The notes under the pieces: model-generated | What the model was told of the DNA's origin: nothing | Databases searched by the model: none | What the model saw: the letters and a program-made list of their open reading frames with translations, nothing else | Translations under genes and position numbers: made by a program | Shown: in pieces, positions 28,882 to 39,721 of the stretch | How the letters are laid out: every line of letters starts with the position of its first letter | Position numbering within the stretch: the stretch's first letter is position 1 | Source of the DNA: Marinomonas pontica | GTDB lineage: Bacteria; Pseudomonadota; Gammaproteobacteria; Pseudomonadales; Marinomonadaceae | NCBI RefSeq assembly: GCF_026191375.1 | Contig: NZ_JAODTL010000040.1 | Span: 20,297 to 84,296, forward strand | Length of the DNA stretch: 64,000 bases | Direction of reading: 5' to 3'

Positions 28882-31012
28882 TTAAAAGTCGTAGGCGGCA
28901 GTAACATACACGCGACGTCGTTCACCTACGAAAGAGCCGTTTTTCTCCGTAAACCCACTGACGGCGTATTCTTTGTCGAATAGGTTTTTGATGTTCAGCT
29001 GGAATTTCCAATCTTCCCAGCTCGTTTGCCAAGACGCATCATAAACTGCATAGGGTTTGATGGTTTGTCCTTGTCGGTTGATTTGGTCACTTACATAGTC
29101 TGCACCGAAGGCAATGGAGGAGGTGATACTTGGGAAATCGTATCGAGTCCAAAGGCCGAGCTGGTTATATGGCGTATTGGCAAATCGGTCATTATTAGAG
29201 TACTGAATATCCGCGTCGGTTGACTCTTTTACTACTGTGTCGTTGTAGGCGTAATTGACGTTTGCTACCCAACGAGGTGTGATATCGGCCATCACATCAA
29301 TTTCTATGCCCTGACTGCGAACTTTACCTATCGAAACTAATAGACTGGCGTCATTTGGGTCTTCCTGAAGGATGTTTTCACGAATGATGCGATACGCAGC
29401 AATGTTTACATTTAGCTTGTTTTGCAGCCAGTAAGTACGCAAGCCCGCTTCAATTTGATGGCTTTCTTCTGGGTCGAAATACCCGTCAGTTGACGATTCT
29501 TGGTTGGAAGCAGACTGAGGTACAGAAACCTGTTGATGCGGACACATAAGGCTTAATGTGTTCATTTAGTGCGTAGGTTGCCCCTATGCGCGCAGAGTAG
29601 CCGGTGTCATCGTATTCGGTTTCTGTATTTTTTATATTATTGGTGTATTTTTCTTCGTATCGATCAAAGCGAACCCCCGTGGTTAAATCCAGTTTATTGG
29701 TGATGGCCCATTGGTCTTGAGCAAACACACCAACACGGTCTAAAACGGTTTCTTCGTCTGTGTTGAGCTTCATGCTGTAGCTACTGACGTCTTCTGTGTA
29801 ATCAGGATTACTTAGACTGAGAGCAGAAGCCGTAGCATTGTAATAGAGAAAGTCGCCATATAGATGATAATAGTCTGCACCGACTAAGACGGTATGGTCA
29901 CCCAACTCAGCGATTAAATTACCTGCGACCGTAGTGCCTTTTTTGTTGCGAACTTGGTCGCGATATTGACGTGTTACCATATCGCTATCAGTCGAAGAAA
30001 TTCCGGTCACTTCATGGTATTTCTGCGTTTCGGTATTTTCAAAATAGCGTAATGTTAAATTACTGGTTAGCCATGTGTTAATGTCGTGGTCTAAGCGAGC
30101 TTGAAAGACTTGAGCATCCAGCTCTTGGAAATCACTTGATGAGTTCGAGTTCCAAGACGTATCGGCCAAGAAATTACCGTCGTCATCCGTAGGGATACCG
30201 CGTAATCGCGCCCCTGAAATGTACTGATGAATCTTGGTGTATTGAAGATTCAGCGTGTTGTTGCTGTCGATATCCCACGCATAACCAAGATCAATGATCT
30301 GATTTTCTTCTTCTACGTTCGTGCGGTACGAATCCTGTCCGTCTGAGTAAACACCAACTCGGTAACGCTGAGACGCATCTTCATTTGCGGGGCCAGAGGA
30401 TTCAATGCTACCGCTTAAAAAGTCTTTGTTTCCGGCACTGATTTTCAGCGTATTTTTCTGTTCATACGTCGGTTTTTTGGTGACGTAGTTGATAACGCCG
30501 CCCGGTTCACCTGCGCCGTACAGGGCGCCAGATGGGCCTTTTAAAACTTGCACTTGTTCAATGGTGAACAGTTGTGGAATAGAAAAACCACTGAAAGGGT
30601 CGCCACGCATACCGTCATATAAGATTTCATCTTGATTGAAGCCACGCAGTGTTACGTTGGCGACATTGTTTTGCGACATGCCTGAGATTGAGCGATACAA
30701 ATCGGTAACCTGTCTTGCCGCTTGGTCTTCTATTAATGCTTCTGTGACTACTTGAACCGACTGCGGCGTTTTGTCGATAGGTGTTGCGGTTTTTGTCGCG
30801 AGTGTCGCTTCGTCTTCTTTGTACAACGATAAAGCACGTCCTTGTACTTGCAGTGTTTGAAGTTCTATGTCGGATCCATCCTTAATTTGAGCATCTCCCT
30901 CATTGAGATACACACTTTGCTCAGTATTGCTTGTTGTCTCTGCAAGCAGTGCTGTCGAAAACACAAGCGCCCCACAGGCTTGCATCATGATTAAGGTGGT
31001 TCTTAGTGCCAT
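28882..31012 (-). CDS. TonB-dependent siderophore receptor (frameshifted)
   Basis: Outer-membrane receptor of the ferrichrome/pyoverdine type, about 709 residues when rejoined. A signal peptide (ending STALLAET) is followed by a plug (TPIDKTPQSVQVVTEALIEDQ, VTLRGFNQDEILYDGMRG, VLKGPSGALYGAGEPGGVINYVTKKP), a beta-barrel, and a C-terminal RRVYVTAAYDF strand ending in aromatic Phe. The frame changes near 29524-29528, between YVSASTGF and VPQSAS; one extra base explains it. No TonB box or siderophore genes lie near. A Fur box sits in front of the gene, so it is likely iron-repressed. Confidence 0.87.
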
Positions 31013-31024
31013 AGCTAAACCCGT

Positions 31025-31043
31025 TATAATGATAATTAAACGC
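31025..31043 (-). promoter_or_regulatory. Predicted Fur box for the TonB receptor
   Basis: ATAATGATAAT at 31026-31036 matches 11 consecutive positions of the Fur consensus GATAATGATAATCATTATC, with a weaker right half. It is 13 bp upstream of the receptor start. Confidence 0.6.
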
Positions 31044-31145
31044 GCATGTTAGTGTTTATGATAGTCATTTACAAATGAGAATTGGCGAACAAAACTTACA
31101 ATAACTGCGAAATACTTGGGGTGAGGGACGTTTTGGAAAGGGAGT

Positions 31146-31180
31146 CAGCCAGAAAAACACGAGAGGTGCCTTTCTGGCTG
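31146..31180 (-). terminator. Possible terminator of the DUF465 gene
   Basis: Perfect 10-bp inverted repeat (31146-31155 with 31171-31180) just after the stop of the gene at 31199, but without a clear T run. Confidence 0.4.
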
Positions 31181-31198
31181 TAAGCAGTGCAGGCGTGT

Positions 31199-31459
31199 TT
31201 AGGCTTTTTCAGCGGCCAGTCTGGTTGCCTTGATGTACCCTTGCAAGGTGTCTTTTAGTTGAAGGCGCTGTTTCTTCAATTTTTCTTCTTCAAACGTGGC
31301 TGCTGGCACAATTTCTTGCTCGATTTTCTCAACCGCTTTTGTCAGGTGGTTGTATTCGTCATACAGCTTTCTGAAATGCGCATCGTCCATTTTTAGTTGA
31401 TGAATGTCGTCTTTGAATTCTGGGAATTCATTAATAAGTGTGTGGTCTTCAATTGGCAT
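31199..31459 (-). CDS. DUF465 (YdcH-like) small protein
   Basis: An 86-residue all-helical, highly charged protein typical of DUF465: HLT-like stretch DEYNHLTKAVEKIEQEIVPA, then KLKKQRLQLKDTLQGYIK. Likely a short coiled coil. The function is unknown. AAAGGAGAAAG precedes the ATG. Confidence 0.8.
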   Translation of the reverse strand: MPIEDHTLINEFPEFKDDIHQLKMDDAHFRKLYDEYNHLTKAVEKIEQEIVPAATFEEEKLKKQRLQLKDTLQGYIKATRLAAEKA

Positions 31460-31639
31460 AACTTTCTCCTTTAAGTGTTTGCTTTAAGATTAGGTTAGCC
31501 TAGTTAAGCGATTTCTCTCTTGATGCTTGTCAGGCTTTCCTTAGATTGTTATGGCTTGTTTATTGCATTTTTCAAGCGTTAGGAAGCCCGTATAGGATAG
31601 GTGTCATGGTTTGATGGATATCTTTGCTTATATTTGACG

Positions 31640-31672
31640 AAAAAGCCGCAGTAGAGCACCTTGCTGCGGCTT
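31640..31672 (-). terminator. Terminator of the DUF748 gene
   Basis: AAGCCGCAG (31643-31651) pairs with CTGCGGCTT (31664-31672); a T run follows on the minus strand. Confidence 0.8.
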
Positions 31673-31724
31673 ATTTCGGTTTTTATCTAAACTGTCTCGT
31701 TTCGCCCAATCCAACGCGTATTGG

Positions 31725-34700
31725 TTAGAAGTTGAGTTCGACTCTTGGTTTGCTGCTCTTAGAAAGGTCTATTTCTGGCGAGCAAAGGAAGATTCTGGAC
31801 GATGTAATCCCTTCACTTACCAGATAGTCTTTTAGGTGGTCAGCGCGTTTTTGCGCTAAATTTCTGGCTTGCTCTTTGGTCTCATCGTCAATGGATACCG
31901 GTGGTTTTTCAAATCCTAAATCCACAAAACTGGTCACGCCGCAGGCTTTAAGTTGGCTGTCTTTTTTGTCCTTCATTAAGGCGGTAAGCTGGTTTAAAAA
32001 TGCCTCTTGCGAATCGTTCAAAGTGTCTTCTTCAGCGTTGAAAATGAGCGGTTCTACTCGGATTTTCAGCAGCTGGTCACCCGCCAGTTGAGCAATGCTA
32101 ATGACGTTGGCATAGGGAATAAATGTTTGCATTAAGTAAGTACTGGAAGCGGTATACAGTGCTTTTTTCACCGGTAAGAATAGGAAGTCTTTCCAGCCAA
32201 ATTCTGGGTTATTGATGTCCCCAGACAGTGGAATGTTTAAGTCTATATTGTTGTCGCTGTCTTTTAAGATACCAACAGCAATGTTCAAAGGCACTGCGCC
32301 GGCTCTTACGACGGAATTACTGTCTTGGCGGCCACCTAAGTCAAATTCTCTCAGTACAATGTGAGAATCACCATTTAATGTGCCGCTTTTTGCCTCTAGG
32401 TTGAGATCCAAATCGAGTTGACCGGAGTCGATTTGATAGCCTAATACGTTGGCGATATACGACGAAAAAGGCGGCAGCTCGGCTTCTCGCACTTGGACTT
32501 TGCTTTGAAGCGTTAACTTATCGGCCAGCGGCCACACCGTGGCGTCGGCTTTCAAAGTTGTGTATTTGCCACTGCGCGCTTTGAATGAAAACACAGTTGC
32601 TTGGTCTTTTTTCTTCGAATTTAAGTCGCGTAAGGACAAAGTTTCTATGTCCAGTGATCGCTTCAGTGTTGGCGTGATACTTCTATCTTGGAAGTAAATG
32701 CTGGAAGCGCCCGTGGTATCGTACGCACCAAGAACCACATAATAGGGCGCTTTAAAAGCGGGATCTTGTGCATCCGTGGCGATAGGTGCGACATCATTTT
32801 CTCGTGGTACGGATTTAGTGTCTGGTGTCGGCTGGGTTGCATCTTGTTGATCTGCGCCACTGGTGAACACAAGGTTTTCAATGCGCTTTTGAGCATCAAT
32901 CATTAGGTTAATGGTAAACGAATCGGCGGTGATTTGTTTGATGTCTGCACCGTCTTGATTGGCTGTCACTTCCTCTATGCGGATGTGATTGACATGGCTT
33001 AGAGATGGCAATGCCTGTTTGGTGGATTCCGTAAGTATCTGCGAAACGGTTAGATCATCGAGGTCTAACTGCGTCAGCGTGACGTTGACATTGTCGCCTT
33101 GTTGGCTAAATGACAGATCGTTCAAACTGGCGTTAGCCCAAGACGCGATGCGTTTATTATCGGTCAGTAGACTGTCTAATGCGCTACTGGAAAAGTTGAT
33201 GTTTTGTCCTGTAATTCTAGGTAACTTCCCCATTTTTTGTTCAAAATCGAGTTGTTTTGCTGTCAATGTTGCTGCGCCTAATGACACCTGTTTTTCATCG
33301 ATGTGTTTTGCGTTGACACCCTCAATAGCCACCTTCAACTGATCGTTTTGGGCAGATAACGCATCATCACTTTTTGTTAGTGATAAGGTATTCGACAACG
33401 TAAACACATCATAATGAGCGGTATTTCCAGCTTGTTGTACGGCCAATCCATTGCTTTGTATGTCTGTAAATAAAGACGCACTGACAGCGGCTTTAGGATC
33501 CATTGCCACGTCCACATCTTTTAAGGCAATGTGCAATTGTTTGTTTTGCACGGCAAGACTGTCTAACGATAGTGCTAATGTGTTCACGTCGAGTGTTGTG
33601 GAGGCTAGGTTGGCGTTCAGCCCGGACTCTTTATCTTGTTTGATCGTAAATGGTGTTTTCAGCGCTAAGTCGTCAAACACTATGTGCTGGCTGGCTTGAG
33701 CAAAACGGGATTTGCCCAATTGCGTTATTAGATCGCCCGTTGCCGTTATGCCCTGTTCACTTTGTTTTACATCAAATGGTGTGCTGAATTGAAGCGTTGC
33801 AAGTTGTACATCAAGATCAGCTTGAGCGAAATACGGCTTTTCCAGCGCTAAGTCTAGGCGACCTTTTGCAGTCAATCCTGATGTATCACGAGAGATATCG
33901 AACGGTAGGTTCAGAGTCAGTTTGTCCAGTTGTGCTTGGCGGTCTTCTTGAGCAAAAGACGACTGTGTGGAGTCTAATGTCATGGTGCCTGTAGCGGTTA
34001 ATTGGTCGGCAGAAACAAAGCGAAGGTTAGCTTGGGACAGCTGCAGCGAGGTGGATTTGGTTGAGGATCTGTCTTGTTCGCCTAGTGGTAACGTTAGGTC
34101 TGTGATTTTAGTGTCCAGCGTCAGGTTTTTAATGTCATAAACGGCGCGGTTATTGACAGATTGCAGTGAGAACAGAAGGCTTGCATTCAGATCGAGTAGA
34201 CCGCTTCCTGTGTTGTAGGGAGCTGGCAAAAAGTGTTTGAAGCTGCTGATCATCAGGCGAGTGTCTGTGATGTCGATGTTCGCATTTGCTTGTTCCGGCG
34301 AATAGTTGAATTGGCTGTCTAATGACATTTCAGCCTCATTCACTAAGACAGATGCGGCGATATTACCTTGCCATGTCAGGCCTTGACCCGATAAATCTTC
34401 AATGCGTAATTGCTTTAAAATTACGGTATCGGATTCAACCGGGGTGTTTAAGTCCGCTTGTCGAGATAGAGAGACTTGCCCATCGCGAAAGGTAAACTCC
34501 GGTAATGTAATCGACCAGGGCGTGCTGGCGTTGTCAGCGGAATTTTCTTCCTCTGTAGATGCTTCTGACTGGTCTGTTGGTGCAATGAATTGTGTCGTAT
34601 TGATACCAGCCACGATCCAATTTTTTTCCTTCTGAGCGACTGTTAAGTGCAACCCTTCAATGTTTGCTTCAGAAATATGCACGGTTTTGGTGAACAGAGG

Positions 34701-34967
34701 CCAGAATTCAATGCCGAATGTCGCTCGCTTTAGCGACAAGGTATCGTGTGTTTTATCGTTTATAACAATGTTTTTTACATCAATTTTGGGTGGGAAAAAA
34801 TCAATCGATAAAGCCCCTACCGAAAGGTCTTTACCTTGCTCGTTCAGGTAAGCGGTAAGATAGTGTTGCGCCACATAGGGAGTAGCAAACCAGATGGCTG
34901 TGACAAGGCCAGTAACAGCGGCAAAGGGGTAAAAGACAAAGTGTTTGAAATGTTGGCGTGTCATCAT
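31725..34967 (-). CDS. DUF748 / AsmA-like envelope protein
   Basis: A 1080-residue protein with an N-terminal membrane anchor (about residues 12-30: VFYPFAAVTGLVTAIWFAT) and a long periplasmic region of beta-rich DUF748/AsmA-like repeats, including GGRQDSNSVVRAGAVPLNIAVGILKDSDNNIDLNIPLSGDINNPEFGWKDF near residue 900, the DUF748 signature. The end (NQLTALMKDKKDSQLK ... KRADHLKDYLVSEGI) resembles an OmpA-like tail. AsmA-type proteins are now thought to bridge lipids between membranes; a similar role here is inference. Confidence 0.85.
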   Translation of the reverse strand: MMTRQHFKHFVFYPFAAVTGLVTAIWFATPYVAQHYLTAYLNEQGKDLSVGALSIDFFPPKIDVKNIVINDKTHDTLSLKRATFGIEFWPLFTKTVHISEANIEGLHLTVAQKEKNWIVAGINTTQFIAPTDQSEASTEEENSADNASTPWSITLPEFTFRDGQVSLSRQADLNTPVESDTVILKQLRIEDLSGQGLTWQGNIAASVLVNEAEMSLDSQFNYSPEQANANIDITDTRLMISSFKHFLPAPYNTGSGLLDLNASLLFSLQSVNNRAVYDIKNLTLDTKITDLTLPLGEQDRSSTKSTSLQLSQANLRFVSADQLTATGTMTLDSTQSSFAQEDRQAQLDKLTLNLPFDISRDTSGLTAKGRLDLALEKPYFAQADLDVQLATLQFSTPFDVKQSEQGITATGDLITQLGKSRFAQASQHIVFDDLALKTPFTIKQDKESGLNANLASTTLDVNTLALSLDSLAVQNKQLHIALKDVDVAMDPKAAVSASLFTDIQSNGLAVQQAGNTAHYDVFTLSNTLSLTKSDDALSAQNDQLKVAIEGVNAKHIDEKQVSLGAATLTAKQLDFEQKMGKLPRITGQNINFSSSALDSLLTDNKRIASWANASLNDLSFSQQGDNVNVTLTQLDLDDLTVSQILTESTKQALPSLSHVNHIRIEEVTANQDGADIKQITADSFTINLMIDAQKRIENLVFTSGADQQDATQPTPDTKSVPRENDVAPIATDAQDPAFKAPYYVVLGAYDTTGASSIYFQDRSITPTLKRSLDIETLSLRDLNSKKKDQATVFSFKARSGKYTTLKADATVWPLADKLTLQSKVQVREAELPPFSSYIANVLGYQIDSGQLDLDLNLEAKSGTLNGDSHIVLREFDLGGRQDSNSVVRAGAVPLNIAVGILKDSDNNIDLNIPLSGDINNPEFGWKDFLFLPVKKALYTASSTYLMQTFIPYANVISIAQLAGDQLLKIRVEPLIFNAEEDTLNDSQEAFLNQLTALMKDKKDSQLKACGVTSFVDLGFEKPPVSIDDETKEQARNLAQKRADHLKDYLVSEGITSSRIFLCSPEIDLSKSSKPRVELNF

Positions 34968-35004
34968 AAAGTGCCTTTTGGTGAAGCGTATGAGGGGAAA
35001 AAGT

Positions 35005-35409
35005 TTAACCGTGTTCGTCTTTCTCTACTGTCTGATCTGTATTTTCGGAACGCAGCGGCATGCGCATTAAATAGGTTGTGACGCAAAGGCCAATCACGAT
35101 TAATCCGATGGTGGCCCAAAAGCGAGACACGATAAAAATGGAGATCGCCATGCCCGTCCACATGAATAAAATGGCGCGGTTTCTGGCGTGTTTTGGAATG
35201 CCGTCAGAAGACTGCCAATCCCGAACAATAGGGCCAAAAAATTTGTGCTCAAGTAACCAAGTGTGGAATCGATTTGATGATTTAGAAAAGCACCAAGCGG
35301 CCAATAAAACCAAGGGGGTTGTGGGGAGTAAAGGCAAAAAAATACCAATAATGCCAGTGATAAGTGAAAACCACCCAAGCATTAAATAGAGAATTCGCTT
35401 TCCTTGCAT
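35005..35409 (-). CDS. ybaN: YbaN/DUF454 inner-membrane protein
   Basis: A 134-residue membrane protein with the DUF454 signature: LMLGWFSLITGIIGIFLPLLPTTPLVLLAAWCFSKSS near the start and HTWLLEHKFFGPIVRDW in the middle; further helices lie around residues 85-120. The function is unknown. I prefer the ATG at 35409 (MQGKRIL); a GTG at 35421 adds four residues. Confidence 0.88.
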   Translation of the reverse strand: MQGKRILYLMLGWFSLITGIIGIFLPLLPTTPLVLLAAWCFSKSSNRFHTWLLEHKFFGPIVRDWQSSDGIPKHARNRAILFMWTGMAISIFIVSRFWATIGLIVIGLCVTTYLMRMPLRSENTDQTVEKDEHG

Positions 35410-35430
35410 AGGCTTGCCCACGTAAAAGGT

Positions 35431-35465
35431 AAAAGAAATGGGCTGTTATCTCGCCAACCCATTTC
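35431..35465 (-). terminator. Terminator of rnt
   Basis: GAAATGGG (35435-35442) pairs with CCCATTTC (35458-35465); TTTT follows on the minus strand. Confidence 0.7.
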
Positions 35466-35475
35466 CATTATGCGG

Positions 35476-36144
35476 TTATTTTCCAGAATTAAAAATAGCC
35501 GCCATGCTGTCTTCTGGTTCGCTTTCCACCAGTGGCCATCCACCAAGGCGTTTCAAACGATTCACCATTTCGCAAAAGAGTTCAGCGGTTTTTTCAGTGT
35601 CGTATTTCGCTGAGTGTGCTTCGGAGTTGCTAAACGGGATAGAGGCCGCTTCACACGCTTTCGCTAACACAGTTTGTCCATATACCAGCCCTGCTAAACT
35701 TGCCGTATCGAAGCTCGAAAATGGGTGGAATGGATTGCGTTTTACATCCGCTCGCTCAATGGCTGCGTTTAGGAATCCGTGGTCAAATGCGGCGTTGTGC
35801 CCCACCAAAATGGCGCGTTTACAGCCTACAGATTTCAGTTCTTTGCGAACTTTTGTAAACATTTGAGACAGCGCTTCTTCTTCTGGCATGTCCTGTCTAT
35901 CAGGAGCAAACGGGTCAATGCCGGTAAAGTCGAGCGCTGCTTTTTCAAGGTTTGCGCCTTCAAATGGCTTGATCAAAAATTCTAATGTTTCATGGATGTA
36001 TAAATCGCCATTTTCATCCATTCTTAGGATGCTGGCCGCCATTTCTAACAAAGCATCTGTTTTTTGATTAAAGCCTGCGGTTTCTACGTCGATAACAACA
36101 GGTAGGAAGCCGCGGAATCGATCTTTGATTTCATGGTTTGACAA
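35476..36144 (-). CDS. rnt: Ribonuclease T
   Basis: DEDD-family 3'-5' exoribonuclease that trims tRNA and other stable RNA 3' ends. The 222-residue protein has [10 protein letters not shown] (Asp and Glu), [11 protein letters not shown] (Asp) and [14 protein letters not shown] (His, Asp), the full DEDDh set. It appears to start with TTG at 36144, preceded by AAGGA; no ATG fits the N-terminus. It is divergent from motY, an arrangement seen in related bacteria. Confidence 0.93.
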   Translation of the reverse strand: MSNHEIKDRFRGFLPVVIDVETAGFNQKTDALLEMAASILRMDENGDLYIHETLEFLIKPFEGANLEKAALDFTGIDPFAPDRQDMPEEEALSQMFTKVRKELKSVGCKRAILVGHNAAFDHGFLNAAIERADVKRNPFHPFSSFDTASLAGLVYGQTVLAKACEAASIPFSNSEAHSAKYDTEKTAELFCEMVNRLKRLGGWPLVESEPEDSMAAIFNSGK

Positions 36145-36239
36145 AAGAAGGTCCTTAATTCTGCCGCTTGATCAACAGTAACGGTATACAATAGGATCGC
36201 ATCATAACACATTTGATAATGCTTGAACGAGATGTCTAA

Positions 36240-37142
36240 ATGGGAATTCCCCAACAACTTCTAATTCGCACCACATTTTTATTGGCCGCTGGCTTAGCGT
36301 GGACGCAGGCTAACGCCATTACACATTACCAATCGGGTATTTCGGATTCTGAGTGGCTTCTTGCGGGCGATATTTTTTCTTGCAGCTTAACGCATCCCGT
36401 GCCGAATTATGGCGAAGGTCATTTTATAAAAGAAGCGGGCGAACCGATGAAATTCATCCTGCAACCGCAGAATGAAAAGTTGGGCCCTGGCCAAGTGTAT
36501 ATTATTTCCCAAGCGCCTGATTGGTCGCCGGGCGTGAAGCCAGAAACGCTGGATATTTTACCTTACCCAGGTTATGGGTTAACCGTGGAAGTGGGTGGCA
36601 AAGTGGCGGAACGTATGTTGACGAGCTTGGATCGTGGTCGACATCCAGTGGTCGCTGGAACCGCGTGGGAAAACAGCCGAGAAACCGTAGAAGTAGGGCT
36701 GTCGAACATTAATTTTGCACCAGCCTACAACGAATTTAGACGCTGTTTGTCCAGTTTATTGCCCGTTAATTACGATCAGATTGCCAGAACAGCGGCCTTG
36801 TTTACGACAAACGGAGTTGATCTTACAGACCGAATTAAAGCTCGTTTAGATTTGGTGGCCTTGTATGTGTCTTCCGACCCCAGTGTGGAATACATTTACA
36901 TTGATGGTCACACAGACATCATTGGTTCGCGTCGAGATAACCGAGAATTGTCTAAAATACGCGCCGAAAAAGTGACGGCGTATTTGCTTGAGAAAGGCGT
37001 GCCCGCGGCCAAAATTATCTCTCGTTATCATGGTGAACGTTATCCTTCAGCGACCAACAATACGGCGCAAGGTCGAGAACGTAACCGACGTGTGACGATT
37101 CGTTTGGAAAAAATGAGGCGAGTTGATTTGCCGATTTTCTGA
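36240..37142 (+). CDS. motY: Flagellar T-ring protein MotY
   Basis: Periplasmic component that anchors the sodium-type stator around the flagellar basal body. The 300-residue protein has a signal peptide (ending QANA), an N-terminal MotY domain (YQSGISDSEWLLAGDIFSCSLTHPVPNYGEGHF) and a C-terminal OmpA-like peptidoglycan-binding domain (IYIDGHTDIIGSRRDNRELSKIRAEKV, GRERNRRVTI). No other flagellar gene is in the window. It suggests a polar flagellum of the Vibrio/Pseudomonas kind. Confidence 0.9.
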   Translation: MGIPQQLLIRTTFLLAAGLAWTQANAITHYQSGISDSEWLLAGDIFSCSLTHPVPNYGEGHFIKEAGEPMKFILQPQNEKLGPGQVYIISQAPDWSPGVKPETLDILPYPGYGLTVEVGGKVAERMLTSLDRGRHPVVAGTAWENSRETVEVGLSNINFAPAYNEFRRCLSSLLPVNYDQIARTAALFTTNGVDLTDRIKARLDLVALYVSSDPSVEYIYIDGHTDIIGSRRDNRELSKIRAEKVTAYLLEKGVPAAKIISRYHGERYPSATNNTAQGRERNRRVTIRLEKMRRVDLPIF

Positions 37143-37164
37143 TTGTCTCTGAATTGTAAGAAAT

Positions 37165-37206
37165 AGCCCTGTTTTGCCGATTTATCTGTGTAGAACGGGG
37201 CTTTTT
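37165..37206 (+). terminator. Terminator of motY
   Basis: AGCCCTGTT (37165-37173) pairs with AACGGGGCT (37194-37202, one G-T pair), followed by T's. Confidence 0.75.
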
Positions 37207-37328
37207 ACTTGCTAAGCAAGAATCGAGATCTTACACTTACCACCCTTTTTTTAAATTATTTGCGCCGCCATGTACTGGTTTGAAAGCATTGGTGAGGGAG
37301 CGCGAGCTCGTTGAGGAGAATAGAGATA

Positions 37329-38561
37329 ATGTCTGACGTGAAGAAGGTTGTGCTAGCCTATTCAGGCGGCCTAGATACTTCCGTAATCGTGAAGTGGCTT
37401 CAAGAAGAGTATAACTGTGAAGTGGTTACCTTTACCGCTGATTTGGGTCAGGGTGAGGAAGTAGAACCAGCTCGCGCTAAAGCTCAAGCGTTGGGTATTA
37501 AGGAAATCTACATTGAAGATTTGCGCGAAGAATTTGTTCGCGACTTCGTTTTCCCTATGTTCCGTGCCAACACTATTTACGAAGGTGAGTACCTATTAGG
37601 TACATCGATCGCTCGTCCATTGATTGCAAAACGTTTGATCGAAATTGCCAATGAAACGGGTGCGGATGCTATTTCTCACGGCGCGACAGGCAAAGGTAAC
37701 GACCAAGTGCGTTTTGAACTTGGCGCGTACGCATTGAAACCTGGCGTTAAAGTGATTGCACCTTGGCGTGAATGGGACCTAACGTCTCGTGAAACGCTAA
37801 TGGCTTACTGTGAAGAACACAAAATTCCGGTTGATTTTTCGACTAAAAAGAAAAAATCGCCTTATTCTATGGACGCTAACTTACTGCACATCTCTTTTGA
37901 AGGGGATCAGTTGGAAGACCCATGGACAGAGCCAGAAGACGACATGTGGCGTTGGTCTGTTTCTCCAGAAAATGCACCAAATGAACCTACTTACATCGAA
38001 ATTGGTTACGAGAAAGGCGACCCAATTTCTATCAATGGTGAAGCAATGTCTCCTGCAAATATCTTGGAAACATTGAACAAGATTGGTGGCGCGAACGGCA
38101 TTGGCCGTGTTGATATCGTAGAAAACCGCTTTGTTGGCATGAAAGCGCGTGGCTGCTATGAAACACCTGGCGGCACTATCATGATGCGTGCTCACCGCGC
38201 CATTGAGTCTATTACACTAGACCGTGAAGCGATGCACCTGAAAGATGAAATGATGCCTCGCTACGCTAAATTGATTTACAACGGTTTCTGGTGGTCAGAA
38301 GAGCGTCGTATGATGCAAGCTTTGATCGACACATCACAAAAATACGTAAACGGTACAGTGCGCCTTAAGTTATACAAAGGTAACGTAAGCGTGGTTGGTC
38401 GTCAGTCTGATAACAGCTTGTTCGACAGCAAAATTGCGACATTTGAAGACGATGCTGGTGCTTACGATCAGAAAGACGCAGCAGGCTTCATTAAGCTGAA
38501 TGCACTTCGTATGCGTATTGCCGCACAAAAAGGTCGTGGTTTTCTAGATAACGACAAGTAG
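37329..38561 (+). CDS. argG: Argininosuccinate synthase
   Basis: Joins citrulline and aspartate with ATP in arginine synthesis. The 410-residue protein shows the PP-loop [10 protein letters not shown] near the N-terminus, [13 protein letters not shown] and [13 protein letters not shown]; it is of the bacterial ArgG I type. GAGGAG lies upstream of the ATG at 37329. It stands alone, with a strong terminator after it. Confidence 0.96.
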   Translation: MSDVKKVVLAYSGGLDTSVIVKWLQEEYNCEVVTFTADLGQGEEVEPARAKAQALGIKEIYIEDLREEFVRDFVFPMFRANTIYEGEYLLGTSIARPLIAKRLIEIANETGADAISHGATGKGNDQVRFELGAYALKPGVKVIAPWREWDLTSRETLMAYCEEHKIPVDFSTKKKKSPYSMDANLLHISFEGDQLEDPWTEPEDDMWRWSVSPENAPNEPTYIEIGYEKGDPISINGEAMSPANILETLNKIGGANGIGRVDIVENRFVGMKARGCYETPGGTIMMRAHRAIESITLDREAMHLKDEMMPRYAKLIYNGFWWSEERRMMQALIDTSQKYVNGTVRLKLYKGNVSVVGRQSDNSLFDSKIATFEDDAGAYDQKDAAGFIKLNALRMRIAAQKGRGFLDNDK

Positions 38562-38591
38562 TCACTGTCTGTTTTAGAAAATTAAGCTTTC

Positions 38592-38629
38592 AAAAAACGC
38601 TCCGTTCTTGCAGAATTGGGGCGTTTTTT
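38592..38629 (+). terminator. Terminator of argG
   Basis: AAAAAACGCTCC (38592-38603) pairs with GGGGCGTTTTTT (38618-38629), one G-T pair. Confidence 0.85.
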
Positions 38630-38740
38630 ATTTTTGTACGCTTGGTCAATGTTTGTGATTAGATAGACTGAGTTGACTGCGTAGTGGTGTTGGGTAGGAC
38701 GATCTACCGTAACCCATGTTCATACTGAAGGAAGGCTATA

Positions 38741-39634
38741 ATGACAATTTATAATGTTGGCTCGATTAACCTCGACCACCTTTATCAGCTTGATCACTTT
38801 GTTCGACCTGGTGAAACCATGGCCTCAGACAGCTACCAATGTTTACTGGGTGGTAAAGGGGCGAATCAGTCTGTGGCGTTAGCCAAGGCAGGGGCTGACG
38901 TTAAACATGTCGGTGCTGTGCATCACAGTGATCAAGCGGTGATTGATCAGTTAGAATCGCTTGGTGTTAACACGGACTTAATCAAGCGAGTAGACACAGC
39001 CACAGGTCATGCAATTATTCAGCTCACCAAAGCCGCGGAAAACTCGATTATACTGTACCAAGGTGCAAACCATACGTTGTCGGAAGCGCAAATTGACCAG
39101 GTGTTATCCAGTGCAAGTGCTGGTGATTGGGTGCTGTTGCAAAACGAAACCAATCTGATCGAATACACCATGCGTAAAGCGCAACAGCATCAGGTCAAGG
39201 TTGCGTTTAATCCAGCGCCGATGGATGCAGAGCTGACAAAGCACGTTTTGGAGTTTGTTGACTTATTGATCGTCAACGAAGTCGAAGGCATGGATTTGAT
39301 GGGAACAACAGATATCGACAGTACCATCGCTGCGTTTCCGAAAGCGTACCCTGAACTTGCGGTTCTCATGACGTTAGGAAAAGCGGGTGTGTGCTATTTT
39401 AGTGGCAACGAAACCTTGTCTGTGGACGCTTTTTCGGTTGACGCTGTCGATACGACCGCGGCAGGGGACACATTTATCGGCTACTGTTTGTCTTCTTTAA
39501 TGAGTGGGGACGATATGACTCAGGCAATTACTCGTGCCTGTGCAGCCTCTGCCATTTGTGTTACACGTTTGGGGGCGGCGTCATCCATTCCAACACAGGA
39601 CGAAGTGACGGCTTTTCTTGCTGAACATAGTTAG
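38741..39634 (+). CDS. rbsK: Ribokinase (PfkB family)
   Basis: Sugar kinase of 297 residues, best fit ribokinase. The N-terminal PfkB signature GGKGANQSVALAKAGADV and the C-terminal catalytic DTTAAGDTFIGY are intact. The nucleoside hydrolase gene follows after 87 bp in the same direction, so the pair can release ribose from nucleosides and phosphorylate it. The intervening bases hold two copies of TAGTTAGCCAAAA. Substrate specificity is inferred from the neighbour. Confidence 0.82.
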   Translation: MTIYNVGSINLDHLYQLDHFVRPGETMASDSYQCLLGGKGANQSVALAKAGADVKHVGAVHHSDQAVIDQLESLGVNTDLIKRVDTATGHAIIQLTKAAENSIILYQGANHTLSEAQIDQVLSSASAGDWVLLQNETNLIEYTMRKAQQHQVKVAFNPAPMDAELTKHVLEFVDLLIVNEVEGMDLMGTTDIDSTIAAFPKAYPELAVLMTLGKAGVCYFSGNETLSVDAFSVDAVDTTAAGDTFIGYCLSSLMSGDDMTQAITRACAASAICVTRLGAASSIPTQDEVTAFLAEHS

Positions 39635-39721
39635 CCAAAACCGTTAACCAAAAGAATTCGCTAAAAATAGTTAGCCAAAATGACATAGCAAACAACAAAT
39701 TGCTAAAAGAGGAACAGAAAC

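Noticed and set aside
29486..31012. A separate, truncated TonB receptor and a second outer-membrane protein at 28882-29565
   Set aside because: The two frames join into one continuous receptor by a single-base correction, with plug and barrel in the right order.
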